Source: Rhodococcoides fascians A44A (GTDB lineage: Bacteria; Actinomycetota; Actinomycetes; Mycobacteriales; Mycobacteriaceae). From it: 64,000 bases of DNA. The stretch lies in contig NZ_JMEX01000005.1 in assembly GCF_000760735.1 (NCBI RefSeq), positions 560,213 to 624,212 on the forward strand, read 5' to 3'. Made by a program: the position numbers and the translations under genes. A model generated the notes under the pieces. The model made no database searches and was not told the DNA's origin. It saw nothing but the letters and a program-made list of their open reading frames with translations. Of this stretch, positions 45,032-53,877 are shown in pieces. Position 1 is the stretch's first letter, and each line of letters starts with the position of its first letter.

Positions 45032-47174
45032 GAAGCTTCGATCCGACGCTCACGACGTCCTCGACCTTGTTGATGCGCTTGCCGCCGCCGAGCTTCGAGA
45101 TGTGCACCAAGCCGTCGCGGCCGGGAAGCAGCGAAACGAATGCACCGAAAGCCGTTGTCTTGACGACGGTTCCGAGGAAGCGCTCGCCGACCTTCGGCAA
45201 CTGCGGATTGGCGATGGCGTTGATCTTGTCGATCGCGGCCTGAGCGGACGGACCGTCCGCTGCACCGACGTAGACGGTGCCGTCATCTTCGATCGAGATG
45301 TTGGCGCCGGTCTCCTCGGTGATGGAGTTGATCATCTTGCCCTTGGGTCCGATGACCTCGCCGATCTTGTCGACGGGAACCTTGATGGCCGTGACACGAG
45401 GTGCGTACGGGCTCATCTCGTCCGGCGCGTCGATGGCCTCGGCCATGACCTCGAGGATCGTGGTGCGTGCGTCCTTCGCCTGCGACAGCGCGCCTGCCAG
45501 AACCTTCGACGGGATTCCGTCGAGCTTGGTGTCCAGCTGAAGTGCCGTGACGAAGTCCTTGGTACCAGCGACCTTGAAGTCCATGTCGCCGAAGGCATCT
45601 TCGGCGCCGAGGATGTCGGTCAATGCAACGTAACGGGTTTCGCCGTCGACCTCGTCGGACACCAGGCCCATGGCGATGCCCGCGACGGGAGCGCGCAGCG
45701 GCACACCGGCATTGAGCAAGGACAGCGTCGACGCGCAGACCGAACCCATCGAGGTCGAGCCGTTGGAGCTCAGCGCCTCGGAGACCTGGCGGATGGCGTA
45801 CGGGAACTCGGCCTGGCTCGGCAGAACCGGCAACAGCGCGCGCTCGGCGAGCGCACCGTGGCCGATTTCGCGACGCTTCGGCGATCCGACGCGACCGGTC
45901 TCACCGGTCGAGTACGGCGGGAAGTTGTAATGGTGCATGTAGCGCTTGGACGTCTCGGGTCCGAGCGAGTCGACCTGCTGCGCCATCTTGACCATGTCGA
46001 GTGTCGTGACACCGAGGATCTGCGTCTCGCCGCGCTCGAACAGCGCCGAGCCGTGGGTACGCGGAATGATCGCGACCTCGGCGGACAGCGAACGAATGTC
46101 GGTGACGCCACGGCCGTCGATACGGAAGTGGTCGGTCAGGATGCGCTGACGCACCGACTTCTTGGTCAGCGCGCGGAACGCGGCACCGATTTCCTTCTCA
46201 CGACCCTCGAACAAGTCGGAGACCTGCTCGAGTACCTGAGCCTTGACCTCGTCGAGCTTGTTCTCGCGCTCGGCCTTGCCTGCGATCGTCAGTGCTTCGC
46301 TCAACGGGATCTGAGCTGCATTGGCGACGGCGTCGTAGACGTCGGACTGGTACGGCGGGAACAGGGGGAAGTCACCGGTCGGCTTGGAGGCCTTGGCGGC
46401 GAGCTCCTGCTGTGCGGTACACAGCGCAGCAATGAACGGCTTCGAGGCTTCGAGCCCCTCGGCCACGATGGATTCGTTCGGTGCCTGTGCACCGCCCTCG
46501 ATGAGCTCGATGACGTTCTCGGTGGCCTCGGCCTCGACCATCATGATCGCGACGTCGGCGTCGGCGCCGGAGCCCGAGACGATGCGTCCCGCGACGACCA
46601 TGTTGAAGACGGCCTTCTCGAGCTGCTCGACCGTCGGGAACGCGACCCACTGCTTGTCGATGAGCGCGACACGCACACCACCGATGGGGCCGGAGAACGG
46701 CAGGCCTGCGATCTGCGTGGACGCGGATGCCGCGTTGATGGCCACGACGTCGTAGAGATCGGCCGGGTTGAGGCTCAGGACGGTGATGACTACCTGGATC
46801 TCGTTGCGGAGACCGTCGACGAACGTCGGGCGCAGCGGCCGGTCGATGAGGCGGCAGGTGAGGATGGCGTCGGTGGAGGGGCGACCCTCACGACGGAAGA
46901 ACGATCCGGGGATGCGTCCGGCGGCGTACATCCGCTCTTCGACGTCGACCGTCAGCGGGAAGAAGTCGAACCCTTCGCGCGGGCTCTTGCCTGCCGACGT
47001 GGCGGACAGCAGCATGGTGTCCTCGTCGAGGTAGGCAGCGACGGCGCCGGATGCCTGCTGGGCGAGGCGACCGGTCTCGAACCGGATGCTGCGCTTGCCG
47101 TAGGTGCCGTTGTCGATGACGGCAGTTGCTTCGTAGACGCCTTCTTCGACGTCCAGGTTGGTGGTGTCTGTCAT
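44901..47174 (-). CDS. pnp: Polyribonucleotide nucleotidyltransferase (PNPase/GpsI)
   Basis: 757 residues. It degrades RNA 3'-to-5' with phosphate and can add tails. Two RNase PH domains (around 25-240 and 350-590; [30 protein letters not shown] block split as [16 protein letters not shown], and [15 protein letters not shown]), a KH domain ([17 protein letters not shown] near 635) and an S1 domain ([18 protein letters not shown] near 690) are in order, followed by an Ala-rich tail. ATG 47174 follows GAGAAGAAGAGA. It lies behind rpsO with a 332-bp leader that contains strong hairpins, reminiscent of the autoregulated pnp leader of E. coli. Confidence 0.97.
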   Translation of the reverse strand: MTDTTNLDVEEGVYEATAVIDNGTYGKRSIRFETGRLAQQASGAVAAYLDEDTMLLSATSAGKSPREGFDFFPLTVDVEERMYAAGRIPGSFFRREGRPSTDAILTCRLIDRPLRPTFVDGLRNEIQVVITVLSLNPADLYDVVAINAASASTQIAGLPFSGPIGGVRVALIDKQWVAFPTVEQLEKAVFNMVVAGRIVSGSGADADVAIMMVEAEATENVIELIEGGAQAPNESIVAEGLEASKPFIAALCTAQQELAAKASKPTGDFPLFPPYQSDVYDAVANAAQIPLSEALTIAGKAERENKLDEVKAQVLEQVSDLFEGREKEIGAAFRALTKKSVRQRILTDHFRIDGRGVTDIRSLSAEVAIIPRTHGSALFERGETQILGVTTLDMVKMAQQVDSLGPETSKRYMHHYNFPPYSTGETGRVGSPKRREIGHGALAERALLPVLPSQAEFPYAIRQVSEALSSNGSTSMGSVCASTLSLLNAGVPLRAPVAGIAMGLVSDEVDGETRYVALTDILGAEDAFGDMDFKVAGTKDFVTALQLDTKLDGIPSKVLAGALSQAKDARTTILEVMAEAIDAPDEMSPYAPRVTAIKVPVDKIGEVIGPKGKMINSITEETGANISIEDDGTVYVGAADGPSAQAAIDKINAIANPQLPKVGERFLGTVVKTTAFGAFVSLLPGRDGLVHISKLGGGKRINKVEDVVSVGSKLRVEIADIDNRGKISLVPVEEEGAAAAGSSDSAPADAPAEANAE

Positions 47175-47506
47175 TCTCTTCTTCTCGTCCTCTCGTCTTT
47201 GCCGTGCGCGCACCGACGGACCACTGGCCCCGCTGCCATGTGCAGGCAGGGCTGCGGTCGCTGTTGCTCGGGGGCGGCCATCGATCGAAGCCCTGGGGAC
47301 GAGAGCTTCGTCCGCCAAGGCCACTACCGAAGACCGACACCCTGGGTGCATCGGGCGAACACGGCGATGTGCGAACACCCATGTGTTCGCTTGTCTTGCT
47401 GGCGTGCCAAACACAGATAGCCAACGAGGAACAGTCTAAGCACTGCCTCGTTGGCTACTGCATATTTCGAAGACGGCCCACTTTCGCGGGCGCGTCGGCG
47501 CCGATG
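47175..47506 (-). promoter_or_regulatory. pnp leader / rpsO-pnp intergenic region with hairpins and repeats
   Basis: 332 bp without a gene. A 12-bp perfect stem, TAGCCAACGAGG (47418-47429) and CCTCGTTGGCTA (47446-47457), with a 16-nt loop lies 50 bp after rpsO and is followed on the minus strand by T-containing TCTGTGTTTGG: a likely partial rpsO terminator. Upstream of pnp, GCGAACAC occurs at 47355-47362 and 47371-47378 and inverted at 47383-47390, the last two forming an 8-bp stem with a 4-nt loop. These could be a pnp promoter element or RNA target. Confidence 0.6.
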
Positions 47507-47776
47507 TTATCGACGCAGTCCCAGACGCTCGATGAGCGAACGGTACCGGGTGACATCCACCTTCGCGATGTACTTCAGCAGGCGACGACGACGTCCCACC
47601 AGCAGCAGCAGGCCGCGGCGGGAGTGGTGGTCGTGCTTGTGCTTCTTCAGGTGCTCGGTGAGGTCGGTGATGCGCTTGGTGAGCATCGCGACCTGCGCCT
47701 CGGGCGAACCGGTGTCGGTCGGGTGCAAGCCGTACTCGCCGAGAACGGCCTTCTTCTGTTCGGTGGTCAATGCCAC
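47507..47776 (-). CDS. rpsO: 30S ribosomal protein S15
   Basis: 89 residues, exact family length. The S15 signature [19 protein letters not shown] and the C-terminal [27 protein letters not shown] are present. It binds 16S rRNA in the platform of the small subunit. GTG 47776 follows AGGAG about 10 nt upstream. Order rpsO-pnp is conserved in most bacteria. Confidence 0.98.
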   Translation of the reverse strand: MALTTEQKKAVLGEYGLHPTDTGSPEAQVAMLTKRITDLTEHLKKHKHDHHSRRGLLLLVGRRRRLLKYIAKVDVTRYRSLIERLGLRR

Positions 47777-47857
47777 TGGTACTACTCCTGATCACTGACG
47801 TCCGCGGGAAAGGAAAGCGGCGCAGCCACCACGGACCGCAGCATGCACCGAGAAGGC

Positions 47858-47863
47858 AGCCTA
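47858..47863 (-). promoter_or_regulatory. Candidate -10 box of the rpsO promoter
   Basis: TAGGCT on the minus strand about 80 nt upstream of the rpsO start, just behind the ribF stop. The -35 region (TCGTGA at 17 bp) is weak. Confidence 0.4.
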
Positions 47864-47880
47864 CCAGGAGAGGCAGCCGG

Positions 47881-48849
47881 TCACGAAAGTCGGTCGGTCA
47901 GGGCGGCGCGGGCCTTCTCCGCGTCCCGACCCATCTCCTCGATCAAATCGTCGATCGATTCGAACTTCTCCATTCCGCGAATCCGCTCGACGAAATCGAC
48001 CGCGACGTGCTGCCCGTAAAGGTCACCGTCACTGTCCAACACGAACGCCTCGACCGTCCGGGTCCGACCCGAGAACGTCGGGTTGGTGCCGACGGACACG
48101 GCAGCGCGGTGACGTTCACCCGGAGTCACGGTGCCGATGACCGGGCCGGGACCGAGCACGGTGAACCACGCCGCATAGACGCCGTCCGCCGGGATGGCCG
48201 AATACATCGGTGGCGCGACGTTCGCCGTCGGATATCCCAGTTGGCGTCCGCGACCGTCGCCGTGCACGACGACGCCCTCGACGCGGTGAGGACGCCCCAA
48301 CGCAGCAGCAGCCGCGGACACGTCACCCGCGTCGACACACGAACGGATGTACGTGGACGAAAAGGTGACCGCATGCTCGGCCAGAAGATTGACGCCGTCG
48401 ACGGCGAAACCGGATCGGTCGCCGACCTTGCGCAGCAACTCGACGTTGCCGAGCGCCTTCTTGCCGTAGGTGAAGTTCTCCCCCACCACGACCTCGGCGA
48501 CATGCAACCGCTCCACCAGAATCTCGTGGACGTAGCGCTCCGGCGTCAGCTTCATCAGTTCGGGAGTGAACGGCATCACGCAGAACACGTCGATGCCCAA
48601 TTCTTCCGCCAGCTCGGCCCGACGCGTGAGCGTCGTCAGCTGCGCCGGATGCGTTCCGGGCCGCACCACTTCCATCGGGTGCGGATCGAAAGTCATGAGC
48701 ACACTGGGTATTCCACGCTCCTCGGCCGACGTCACCGCACGGCTGATCAACTGGGCGTGACCACGGTGGACGCCGTCGAATACGCCGATCGTGAGAACAC
48801 AACGACCCCAGTCGGCAGGTACATCGTCGAGACCTCGCCATCTCTGCAC
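47881..48849 (-). CDS. ribF: Bifunctional riboflavin kinase/FAD synthetase
   Basis: 322 residues. It converts riboflavin to FMN and then FAD. The N-terminal adenylyltransferase domain has TIGVFDGVHRGHAQLI (nucleotidyl-transferase GxxHxGH-like motif) and the SSTYIRSCVDAGDV helix; the C-terminal kinase domain has GRQLGYPTANV and the catalytic Glu region TVEAFVLDSDGDLYGQ. GTG 48849 comes 7 nt after a TAGGCT box, so the transcript is probably leaderless. It is divergent from the manganese transporter genes (103-bp gap). Confidence 0.95.
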   Translation of the reverse strand: MQRWRGLDDVPADWGRCVLTIGVFDGVHRGHAQLISRAVTSAEERGIPSVLMTFDPHPMEVVRPGTHPAQLTTLTRRAELAEELGIDVFCVMPFTPELMKLTPERYVHEILVERLHVAEVVVGENFTYGKKALGNVELLRKVGDRSGFAVDGVNLLAEHAVTFSSTYIRSCVDAGDVSAAAAALGRPHRVEGVVVHGDGRGRQLGYPTANVAPPMYSAIPADGVYAAWFTVLGPGPVIGTVTPGERHRAAVSVGTNPTFSGRTRTVEAFVLDSDGDLYGQHVAVDFVERIRGMEKFESIDDLIEEMGRDAEKARAALTDRLS

Positions 48850-48952
48850 GAGGAGAAGCCTACGGCCCGCGTCGGCGTGGGTCACTTCCGGATGGACATG
48901 TCGCGGCGAACAGCAGTGGACAAACCTGCAAACACTCTGCCAAGATTTCGGC

Positions 48953-49885
48953 GTGCCGAACTTATTTCTTCGACGCATCGCAGCCGTCCTGCTCGGCGTT
49001 GCGATTCTGGCGGGCTGCGCCCGCTCCGTAGGCGACGACGAACCGATCATCGCCGACGACGGGCGCCCGCTCGTCCTCACGACGTTCACGGTGCTTGCAG
49101 ACATGGCACGCAATGTCGCCGGGGACCACCTGCGCGTCGAGTCGATCACCAAGGCCGGCGCCGAGATCCACGGATACGAGCCGACGCCGGGAGATCTGCG
49201 GACGGCAGAGGGAGCCGAGCTCATTCTCGACAACGGCCTGGGACTCGAATCGTGGTTCGAGAAGTTCGTCGAACGAGTTCCCGCACCGCACGCCGTCGTC
49301 AGCGCTGGTGTCGAGCCCGTGTTCATCCGTGACGACGCGTACGCCGGGAAGACCAACCCACACGCCTGGATGTCTCCCGTCGTCGCCGAGACCTACGTGG
49401 ACAACATCGCCGCGGCGTTCGTGCGCCTCGATCCGGCCAACGAGTCGGACTACCGCGCCAATGCCGAGAGCTACAAGCTCGAATTGCGCGCTGTCGGCGA
49501 CGAGCTGAAGCGCGATCTCGATCGGCTGCCCGCCGAGCAACGTGCCCTCGTGTCGTGCGAGGGTGCGTTCAGCTATCTCGCCCGGGACTTCGACCTGCAG
49601 GAGGCCTACCTCTGGCCGGTCAACGCCGAGCAGGAAGGCACGCCGAAGCAGGTGGTGTCCGCGATCCGGTTCGTCGAGGACAACGACGTACCCGCGGTGT
49701 TCTGCGAGTCGACCGTGTCCGACAAGGCACAGCTGCAGGTAGCCGAGGACACCGGAGCACGCTTCGGCGGCAAACTGTTCGTCGACTCGCTCAGTGATCA
49801 GGACGGTCCCGTACCCACCTACCTCGACCTTCTCGCATACGACGCTCGCACCATCACCGACGCACTACTCGGAAAGCCGGAATGA
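48953..49885 (+). CDS. mntA: Manganese/zinc ABC transporter substrate-binding lipoprotein
   Basis: 310 residues. A signal peptide ends in the lipobox LAGC (Cys about residue 19), so the protein is a lipoprotein on the outer face of the membrane. It is a cluster A-I (ZnuA/PsaA type) binding protein; likely metal ligands are His in AEIHGYEP, His in NPHAWMSP, Glu in FCESTVSD and Asp in LSDQDGP. The His-His-Glu-Asp set favours Mn2+ over Zn2+, and there is no His-rich loop. GTG 48953 follows CAAGAT with a 6-nt gap. First gene of a three-gene transporter unit next to mntR. Confidence 0.9.
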   Translation: MPNLFLRRIAAVLLGVAILAGCARSVGDDEPIIADDGRPLVLTTFTVLADMARNVAGDHLRVESITKAGAEIHGYEPTPGDLRTAEGAELILDNGLGLESWFEKFVERVPAPHAVVSAGVEPVFIRDDAYAGKTNPHAWMSPVVAETYVDNIAAAFVRLDPANESDYRANAESYKLELRAVGDELKRDLDRLPAEQRALVSCEGAFSYLARDFDLQEAYLWPVNAEQEGTPKQVVSAIRFVEDNDVPAVFCESTVSDKAQLQVAEDTGARFGGKLFVDSLSDQDGPVPTYLDLLAYDARTITDALLGKPE

Positions 49886-50625
49886 CCACCATGACACCAG
49901 CACTGGACATCGTCGGAGTCTCCGTCGCCTACCGTGAGGTGACCGCACTGAGCGACGCCTCCCTCACCCTCGAATCCGGCCGCGTCTGCGGCCTCGTGGG
50001 CATGAACGGATCCGGCAAGTCGACCCTGTTCAAAGCGATCATGGGCGTCGTCCGACCGAACACCGGATCCATTCGAATCCATGGAGGGGCGCCCGCCGCC
50101 GCCCGCAAGAACGGGACGGTCAGTTATGTCCCACAGAGTGAGTCGGTGGACTGGACGTTCCCCGTCAGCGTCCGAGACGTGGTGATGATGGGTCGCTACG
50201 GGAAGCAGAATTGGATGCGCTCACCGCGTGCACGGGATCACGACGCCGTCGACGCCGCCCTGGACCGAGTGAACCTCACCGACCTCGCGGATCGCCAGAT
50301 CGGCCGACTGTCGGGCGGCCAGCGCAAACGAGCGTTCGTGGCGCGAGCCATCGCCCAGGAGGCGTCACTCCTGCTGCTCGACGAACCGTTCGCAGGGGTG
50401 GACAAGCGCACCGAGGCCACCATCACTCGGTTGCTGAAGGAAATCGCGGCGGCCGGCTCGACGATCCTCGTCTCGACGCACGACCTGCACGCTCTCCCGG
50501 ATCTGTGCGACGAGGCCGTCCTGCTTCAACAGCGGGTCCTGATGCACGGAGATCCCCGAGAGGTTCTGAAACCGGACAACCTGGCATTGGCCTTCGGCGT
50601 CTCGACCACATCGGAAGCGAGCTGA
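49882..50625 (+). CDS. mntB: Manganese ABC transporter ATP-binding protein
   Basis: 247 residues: Walker A GMNGSGKST, Q-loop YVPQSESVDWTFPVSV (the TFPVSV string is typical of manganese/zinc transporters), signature LSGGQRKR, Walker B LLLLDEPFAG, switch His STHDLH. It powers the transporter. ATG 49882 overlaps the stop of the binding-protein gene by 4 bp. Gene letters in this family vary between genomes. Confidence 0.93.
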   Translation: MTTMTPALDIVGVSVAYREVTALSDASLTLESGRVCGLVGMNGSGKSTLFKAIMGVVRPNTGSIRIHGGAPAAARKNGTVSYVPQSESVDWTFPVSVRDVVMMGRYGKQNWMRSPRARDHDAVDAALDRVNLTDLADRQIGRLSGGQRKRAFVARAIAQEASLLLLDEPFAGVDKRTEATITRLLKEIAAAGSTILVSTHDLHALPDLCDEAVLLQQRVLMHGDPREVLKPDNLALAFGVSTTSEAS

Positions 50626-50627
50626 CC

Positions 50628-51488
50628 ATGGTTCTCGTCGACATCATCGTCGAACCTCTGCAGTACACCTTCATTCAGCGTGCGCTGCTCGTGACGGTCG
50701 TCGCATCGATCGTGTGCGCGGTGTTGAGCTGCTGGCTCGTGCTGATCGGATGGTCGCTCATGGGCGACGCCGTCTCGCACGCCGTCCTTCCCGGCGTGGC
50801 GCTGTCCTATCTACTCGGCGCACCGTTCGCGATCGGCGCACTGCTGTTCGCACTGATCGCCGTCGGAGCGATCGGCGTCGTCCGCAACACCACCTTGGTG
50901 AAGGAGGACGCCGCGATCGGGGTGGTGTTCACCACTCTGTTCGCGCTCGGTGTCGTGTTGATCTCGAAGTTTCCGAGCCAGATCGACCTCAATCACATAC
51001 TGTTCGGCAACCTCCTCGGAGTGTCACGCGGCGACATGTGGCAGGTGATCGTGCTCGGCGGTCTCGCGTTCGGCGTGATGGTCGCCAAGCGCCGGGACTT
51101 CACGCTGTTCGCGTTCGACCGCACGCAGGCTCAGGCCGTCGGCATCTCCCCGACCGTGCTCTCGGGTCTGATGTTGACGCTGCTCGCCCTCACCACCGTC
51201 GTCGCGCTTCAGGCCGTCGGAGTGATCCTCGTGGTCGCCATGCTCATCACGCCAGGCGCCACCGCGTACCTGCTGACCGATCGCTTCGGGCGGATGCTCG
51301 TGCTCGCGCCGACCATCGGCGTCGGCTGCGCCGTGGTGGGCATCTACGTCAGCTTCTACCTCGACGTGTCGTCAGGCGGCATGGTTGTGCTGGCACAGGG
51401 ACTGGTGTTCCTGCTCGCGTACCTGTTCAGCCCGAGCCAGGGTCTGGTGACTCGCGCGGTGCGCAGGCGCACGGAGGTCGCGGCCTGA
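50628..51488 (+). CDS. mntC: Manganese ABC transporter permease
   Basis: 286 residues, about 8-9 transmembrane helices of the ABC-3 (ZnuB/MntB) family. Conserved segments are GWSLMGDAVSHAVLPGVALSYLL in two parts, HILFGNLLGVSRGD and VGVILVVAMLITPGATAYLLTDRF. ATG 50628 is 2 bp after the ATPase stop. The mntR gene follows after 52 bp with its own promoter. Confidence 0.93.
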   Translation: MVLVDIIVEPLQYTFIQRALLVTVVASIVCAVLSCWLVLIGWSLMGDAVSHAVLPGVALSYLLGAPFAIGALLFALIAVGAIGVVRNTTLVKEDAAIGVVFTTLFALGVVLISKFPSQIDLNHILFGNLLGVSRGDMWQVIVLGGLAFGVMVAKRRDFTLFAFDRTQAQAVGISPTVLSGLMLTLLALTTVVALQAVGVILVVAMLITPGATAYLLTDRFGRMLVLAPTIGVGCAVVGIYVSFYLDVSSGGMVVLAQGLVFLLAYLFSPSQGLVTRAVRRRTEVAA

Positions 51489-51540
51489 ACGCGCCGGAGG
51501 CAACGTGTCATTTCCGAGTGGATTGCCTAAGCTCGCTTTC

Positions 51541-52251
51541 GTGGCGGAAAGAACCGGTGAACCTATCGCGGCCGAAAACGTGCAACTGTCGGCCGTTGCA
51601 CAGGACTACCTGAAGGTCATCTGGACAGCCAGCGAGTGGAGCGAGGACTCGGTCAGCACCAAGATGTTGTCGGAGCGCATCGGAGTGTCCGCATCCACGG
51701 TGTCCGAGGCAATCCGCAAGCTGGCCGACCAGGGCATGGTCGACCACGCGCGCTACGGCGCGATCTCGCTGACCGAACGCGGACGCACCGCGGCGATCGC
51801 GATGGTGCGTCGTCACCGCCTGATCGAGACCTTCCTCGTTCGCGAACTCGGTTACGGATGGGACGAGGTGCACGACGAAGCCGAGATCCTCGAGCACGCG
51901 GTCTCGGATCTCATGATGGCGCGGATCGACGCCAAACTCGGCTTCCCCGAACGCGATCCGCACGGCGACCCGATCCCGTCCGTCGACGGCGACATCGCCT
52001 CACCGGAAGCAACGCGCCTGAGCGACTACGTGGACGGGCAGTGTGGCCGCGTTGCCCGCATCTCGGATTCCGATCCGGCGATGCTTCGCTACTTCGACTC
52101 CGTCGGTATCACCCTCGACCTGTCGATCACCGTCGTCGAGCGCCGTGACTTCGCCGGAACGGTCGCCATCGAACTCGGCAAGACCGAGAGCGCAGGCCCG
52201 ATCGACCTCGGCCAACGGGCCGCCGAGGCGATCTGGATGATCCCCGCCTGA
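51541..52251 (+). CDS. mntR: Manganese-responsive DtxR-family regulator MntR
   Basis: 236 residues: an N-terminal winged helix (VSTKMLSERIGVSASTVSEAIRKL, about 38-61), a dimerisation/metal domain and a C-terminal SH3-like domain. The metal site is HDEAEILEH: E115 stands where iron-type DtxR/IdeR have Cys, with E118 and H119 following, as in manganese-specific MntR. It probably represses the preceding transporter at high Mn2+; its M. tuberculosis counterpart is Rv2788. GTG 51541 follows TAAGCT with a 7-nt gap and no ribosome-binding site (leaderless), so the open frame from 51505 is too long. Confidence 0.92.
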   Translation: MAERTGEPIAAENVQLSAVAQDYLKVIWTASEWSEDSVSTKMLSERIGVSASTVSEAIRKLADQGMVDHARYGAISLTERGRTAAIAMVRRHRLIETFLVRELGYGWDEVHDEAEILEHAVSDLMMARIDAKLGFPERDPHGDPIPSVDGDIASPEATRLSDYVDGQCGRVARISDSDPAMLRYFDSVGITLDLSITVVERRDFAGTVAIELGKTESAGPIDLGQRAAEAIWMIPA

Positions 52252-52261
52252 CGACGGTGCC

Positions 52262-53188
52262 CTACAGGCCGCGCAGTGTCGCCGGCCTCACGACCATCAC
52301 CGAACTTGCACGCTTGCCCTTCTCCTGCAACAGGGCGATGGTGTGACCGGTCGGATCGATCGCCGCATACACCCCCGACAGACCGATCGGATCGAGCCAC
52401 CGCCCCTGGCTGATCGACTCTGCTTCCTCCGCACTGATCTCACGGTGCGGAAACGCCGTCCTCGCGGCCTCGTCGATATCCAGGCTGACCGACGGTGATT
52501 CGGCAAGGTCCTCCAGCGTGCGCGCATGTTCGAGAGTGAAGGGACCGACTCTCGTGCGGCGCAGCACCGTCAGGTGGCCACCCACCCCCAGCGCGTCGCC
52601 GAGATCACGCGCCAGAGCACGCACGTAAGTTCCGGACGAACAGTCGACCTCCACGTCGAGATCGACGAAACCGCCGTCCGGCACGTCCTGTCGGCCCACG
52701 ACATCGAACCTCGTCACCGTCACTCGCCGTGACGGAATCGTGAAGTCCTCGCCGGCCCGCACCAACTTGTGCGCGCGCTGACCGTCCACCTTGATGGCGC
52801 TGACACTGGACGGGACCTGATCGATCTCACCGGTCAACACGGCCACGTGCCGAGCGACCGCCTCGTCCGTCACTGCCGACGCGTCGACGTCGAGGACGGT
52901 GTCCCCTTCGGCGTCATCGGTGGTCGTGGTACGCCCGAGCCGGATGGTCGCGGTGTACGCCTTGGTCGTCAACGCCAGCAGACCGAGCATCTTCGTCGCA
53001 CGTTCGATTCCCAACACGAGCACCCCCGTGGCCATCGGGTCCAAGGTCCCTGCATGCCCGACCTTGCGGGTGTTCAGCAACTTTCGGCACGACGCGACCA
53101 CGTCGTGGCTCGTCACCCCGGCTTCTTTGTCGACGATCAACAACCCGGCGCCGACGAGGCCGGACGACAACTTCCCACGTGCAGACAC
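52262..53188 (-). CDS. truB: tRNA pseudouridine-55 synthase
   Basis: 308 residues. It makes pseudouridine 55 in the T-loop of tRNAs. The catalytic motif GHAGTLDPMATGVLVLG (Asp) is at residues 43-59, with KAYTATIRLG and SSGTYVRALARDLG later, plus a C-terminal PUA-like part. GTG 53188; CAGAAT lies 8 nt upstream. It is downstream of pptT by 26 bp, and convergent with mntR (10-bp gap). Confidence 0.96.
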   Translation of the reverse strand: MSARGKLSSGLVGAGLLIVDKEAGVTSHDVVASCRKLLNTRKVGHAGTLDPMATGVLVLGIERATKMLGLLALTTKAYTATIRLGRTTTTDDAEGDTVLDVDASAVTDEAVARHVAVLTGEIDQVPSSVSAIKVDGQRAHKLVRAGEDFTIPSRRVTVTRFDVVGRQDVPDGGFVDLDVEVDCSSGTYVRALARDLGDALGVGGHLTVLRRTRVGPFTLEHARTLEDLAESPSVSLDIDEAARTAFPHREISAEEAESISQGRWLDPIGLSGVYAAIDPTGHTIALLQEKGKRASSVMVVRPATLRGL

Positions 53189-53214
53189 GGGAGTTCATTC
53201 TGCCAGGAGGCAGG

Positions 53215-53877
53215 TCAGGTCACTGCAATCGCCGTGACGATCAGTCCGTCGGAGACGAGCCATCTACCGTCGAACGAGCTCAGCGGGGGTCCACTGATCG
53301 TGGTGCCCGGCACCAGAAGGGTCGAGTGGAACGTTCCGGACAGATCGGTTCCCGTACCCGTTCGCTCGAACGTGATGTGGGCGTCCTCGAATCCGAGCCA
53401 TCTGCCCGTCAGCGGCTCCCACGCCTTGTAGGTGGCTTCCTTGGCGCAGAACAGAAGCCGATCCCAGTGAAGACTGGAATCCGCCCCCGACAGCCACTCA
53501 CGTTCCTTGTCCAGGCTCACGGCATCGAGAACCCCGTCGGGTAGAGGGCCGTGAGGTTCGGCGTCGATACCCACCGAGCGGATCTGCAGGGCGTGCGCCA
53601 GGACGGCACCTCGATACCCGTCGCAATGCGTCAGCGAGCCGACGACACCCTTGGGCCATTGCGGCGCACCGGACTTGCCGCGCAGGATCGGAGCCGGCTC
53701 GACACCGAGCTTGTCCATCGCAACGCGGGCGCAGTGACGGGCCGACGTGAATTCACGCTTGCGTTTGTCCACCGCCTTCGCCACGAGCGGCGCCTCGAGC
53801 GGATGCGGTTGCAGTCCGGGCGGATCTTCGAAGAGTTCTGCAGCGACGACACCGTTCGGCAGGATCGACTCGATCAC
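53215..53877 (-). CDS. pptT: 4'-phosphopantetheinyl transferase (PptT-like, Sfp type)
   Basis: 220 residues. It transfers phosphopantetheine from CoA to carrier domains of polyketide and peptide synthases. The family motifs are GSLTHCDGYRGAVL, SVGIDAEPHGPL (Mg-binding Asp-Glu) and FCAKEATYKAWEPLTGRWLGFED (Glu/Lys of the W-x-x-KEA-type motif). GTG 53877 overlaps the pptH stop by 4 bp. Same gene order as Rv2794c-Rv2795c of M. tuberculosis. Confidence 0.94.
   Translation of the reverse strand: MIESILPNGVVAAELFEDPPGLQPHPLEAPLVAKAVDKRKREFTSARHCARVAMDKLGVEPAPILRGKSGAPQWPKGVVGSLTHCDGYRGAVLAHALQIRSVGIDAEPHGPLPDGVLDAVSLDKEREWLSGADSSLHWDRLLFCAKEATYKAWEPLTGRWLGFEDAHITFERTGTGTDLSGTFHSTLLVPGTTISGPPLSSFDGRWLVSDGLIVTAIAVT

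Noticed and set aside
45102..47420. 772-codon open frame on the plus strand opposite pnp
   Set aside because: Long antisense frames are expected in high-GC genes. The translation is rich in Arg/Gly/Asp and shows no family, while pnp on the other strand is unmistakable.
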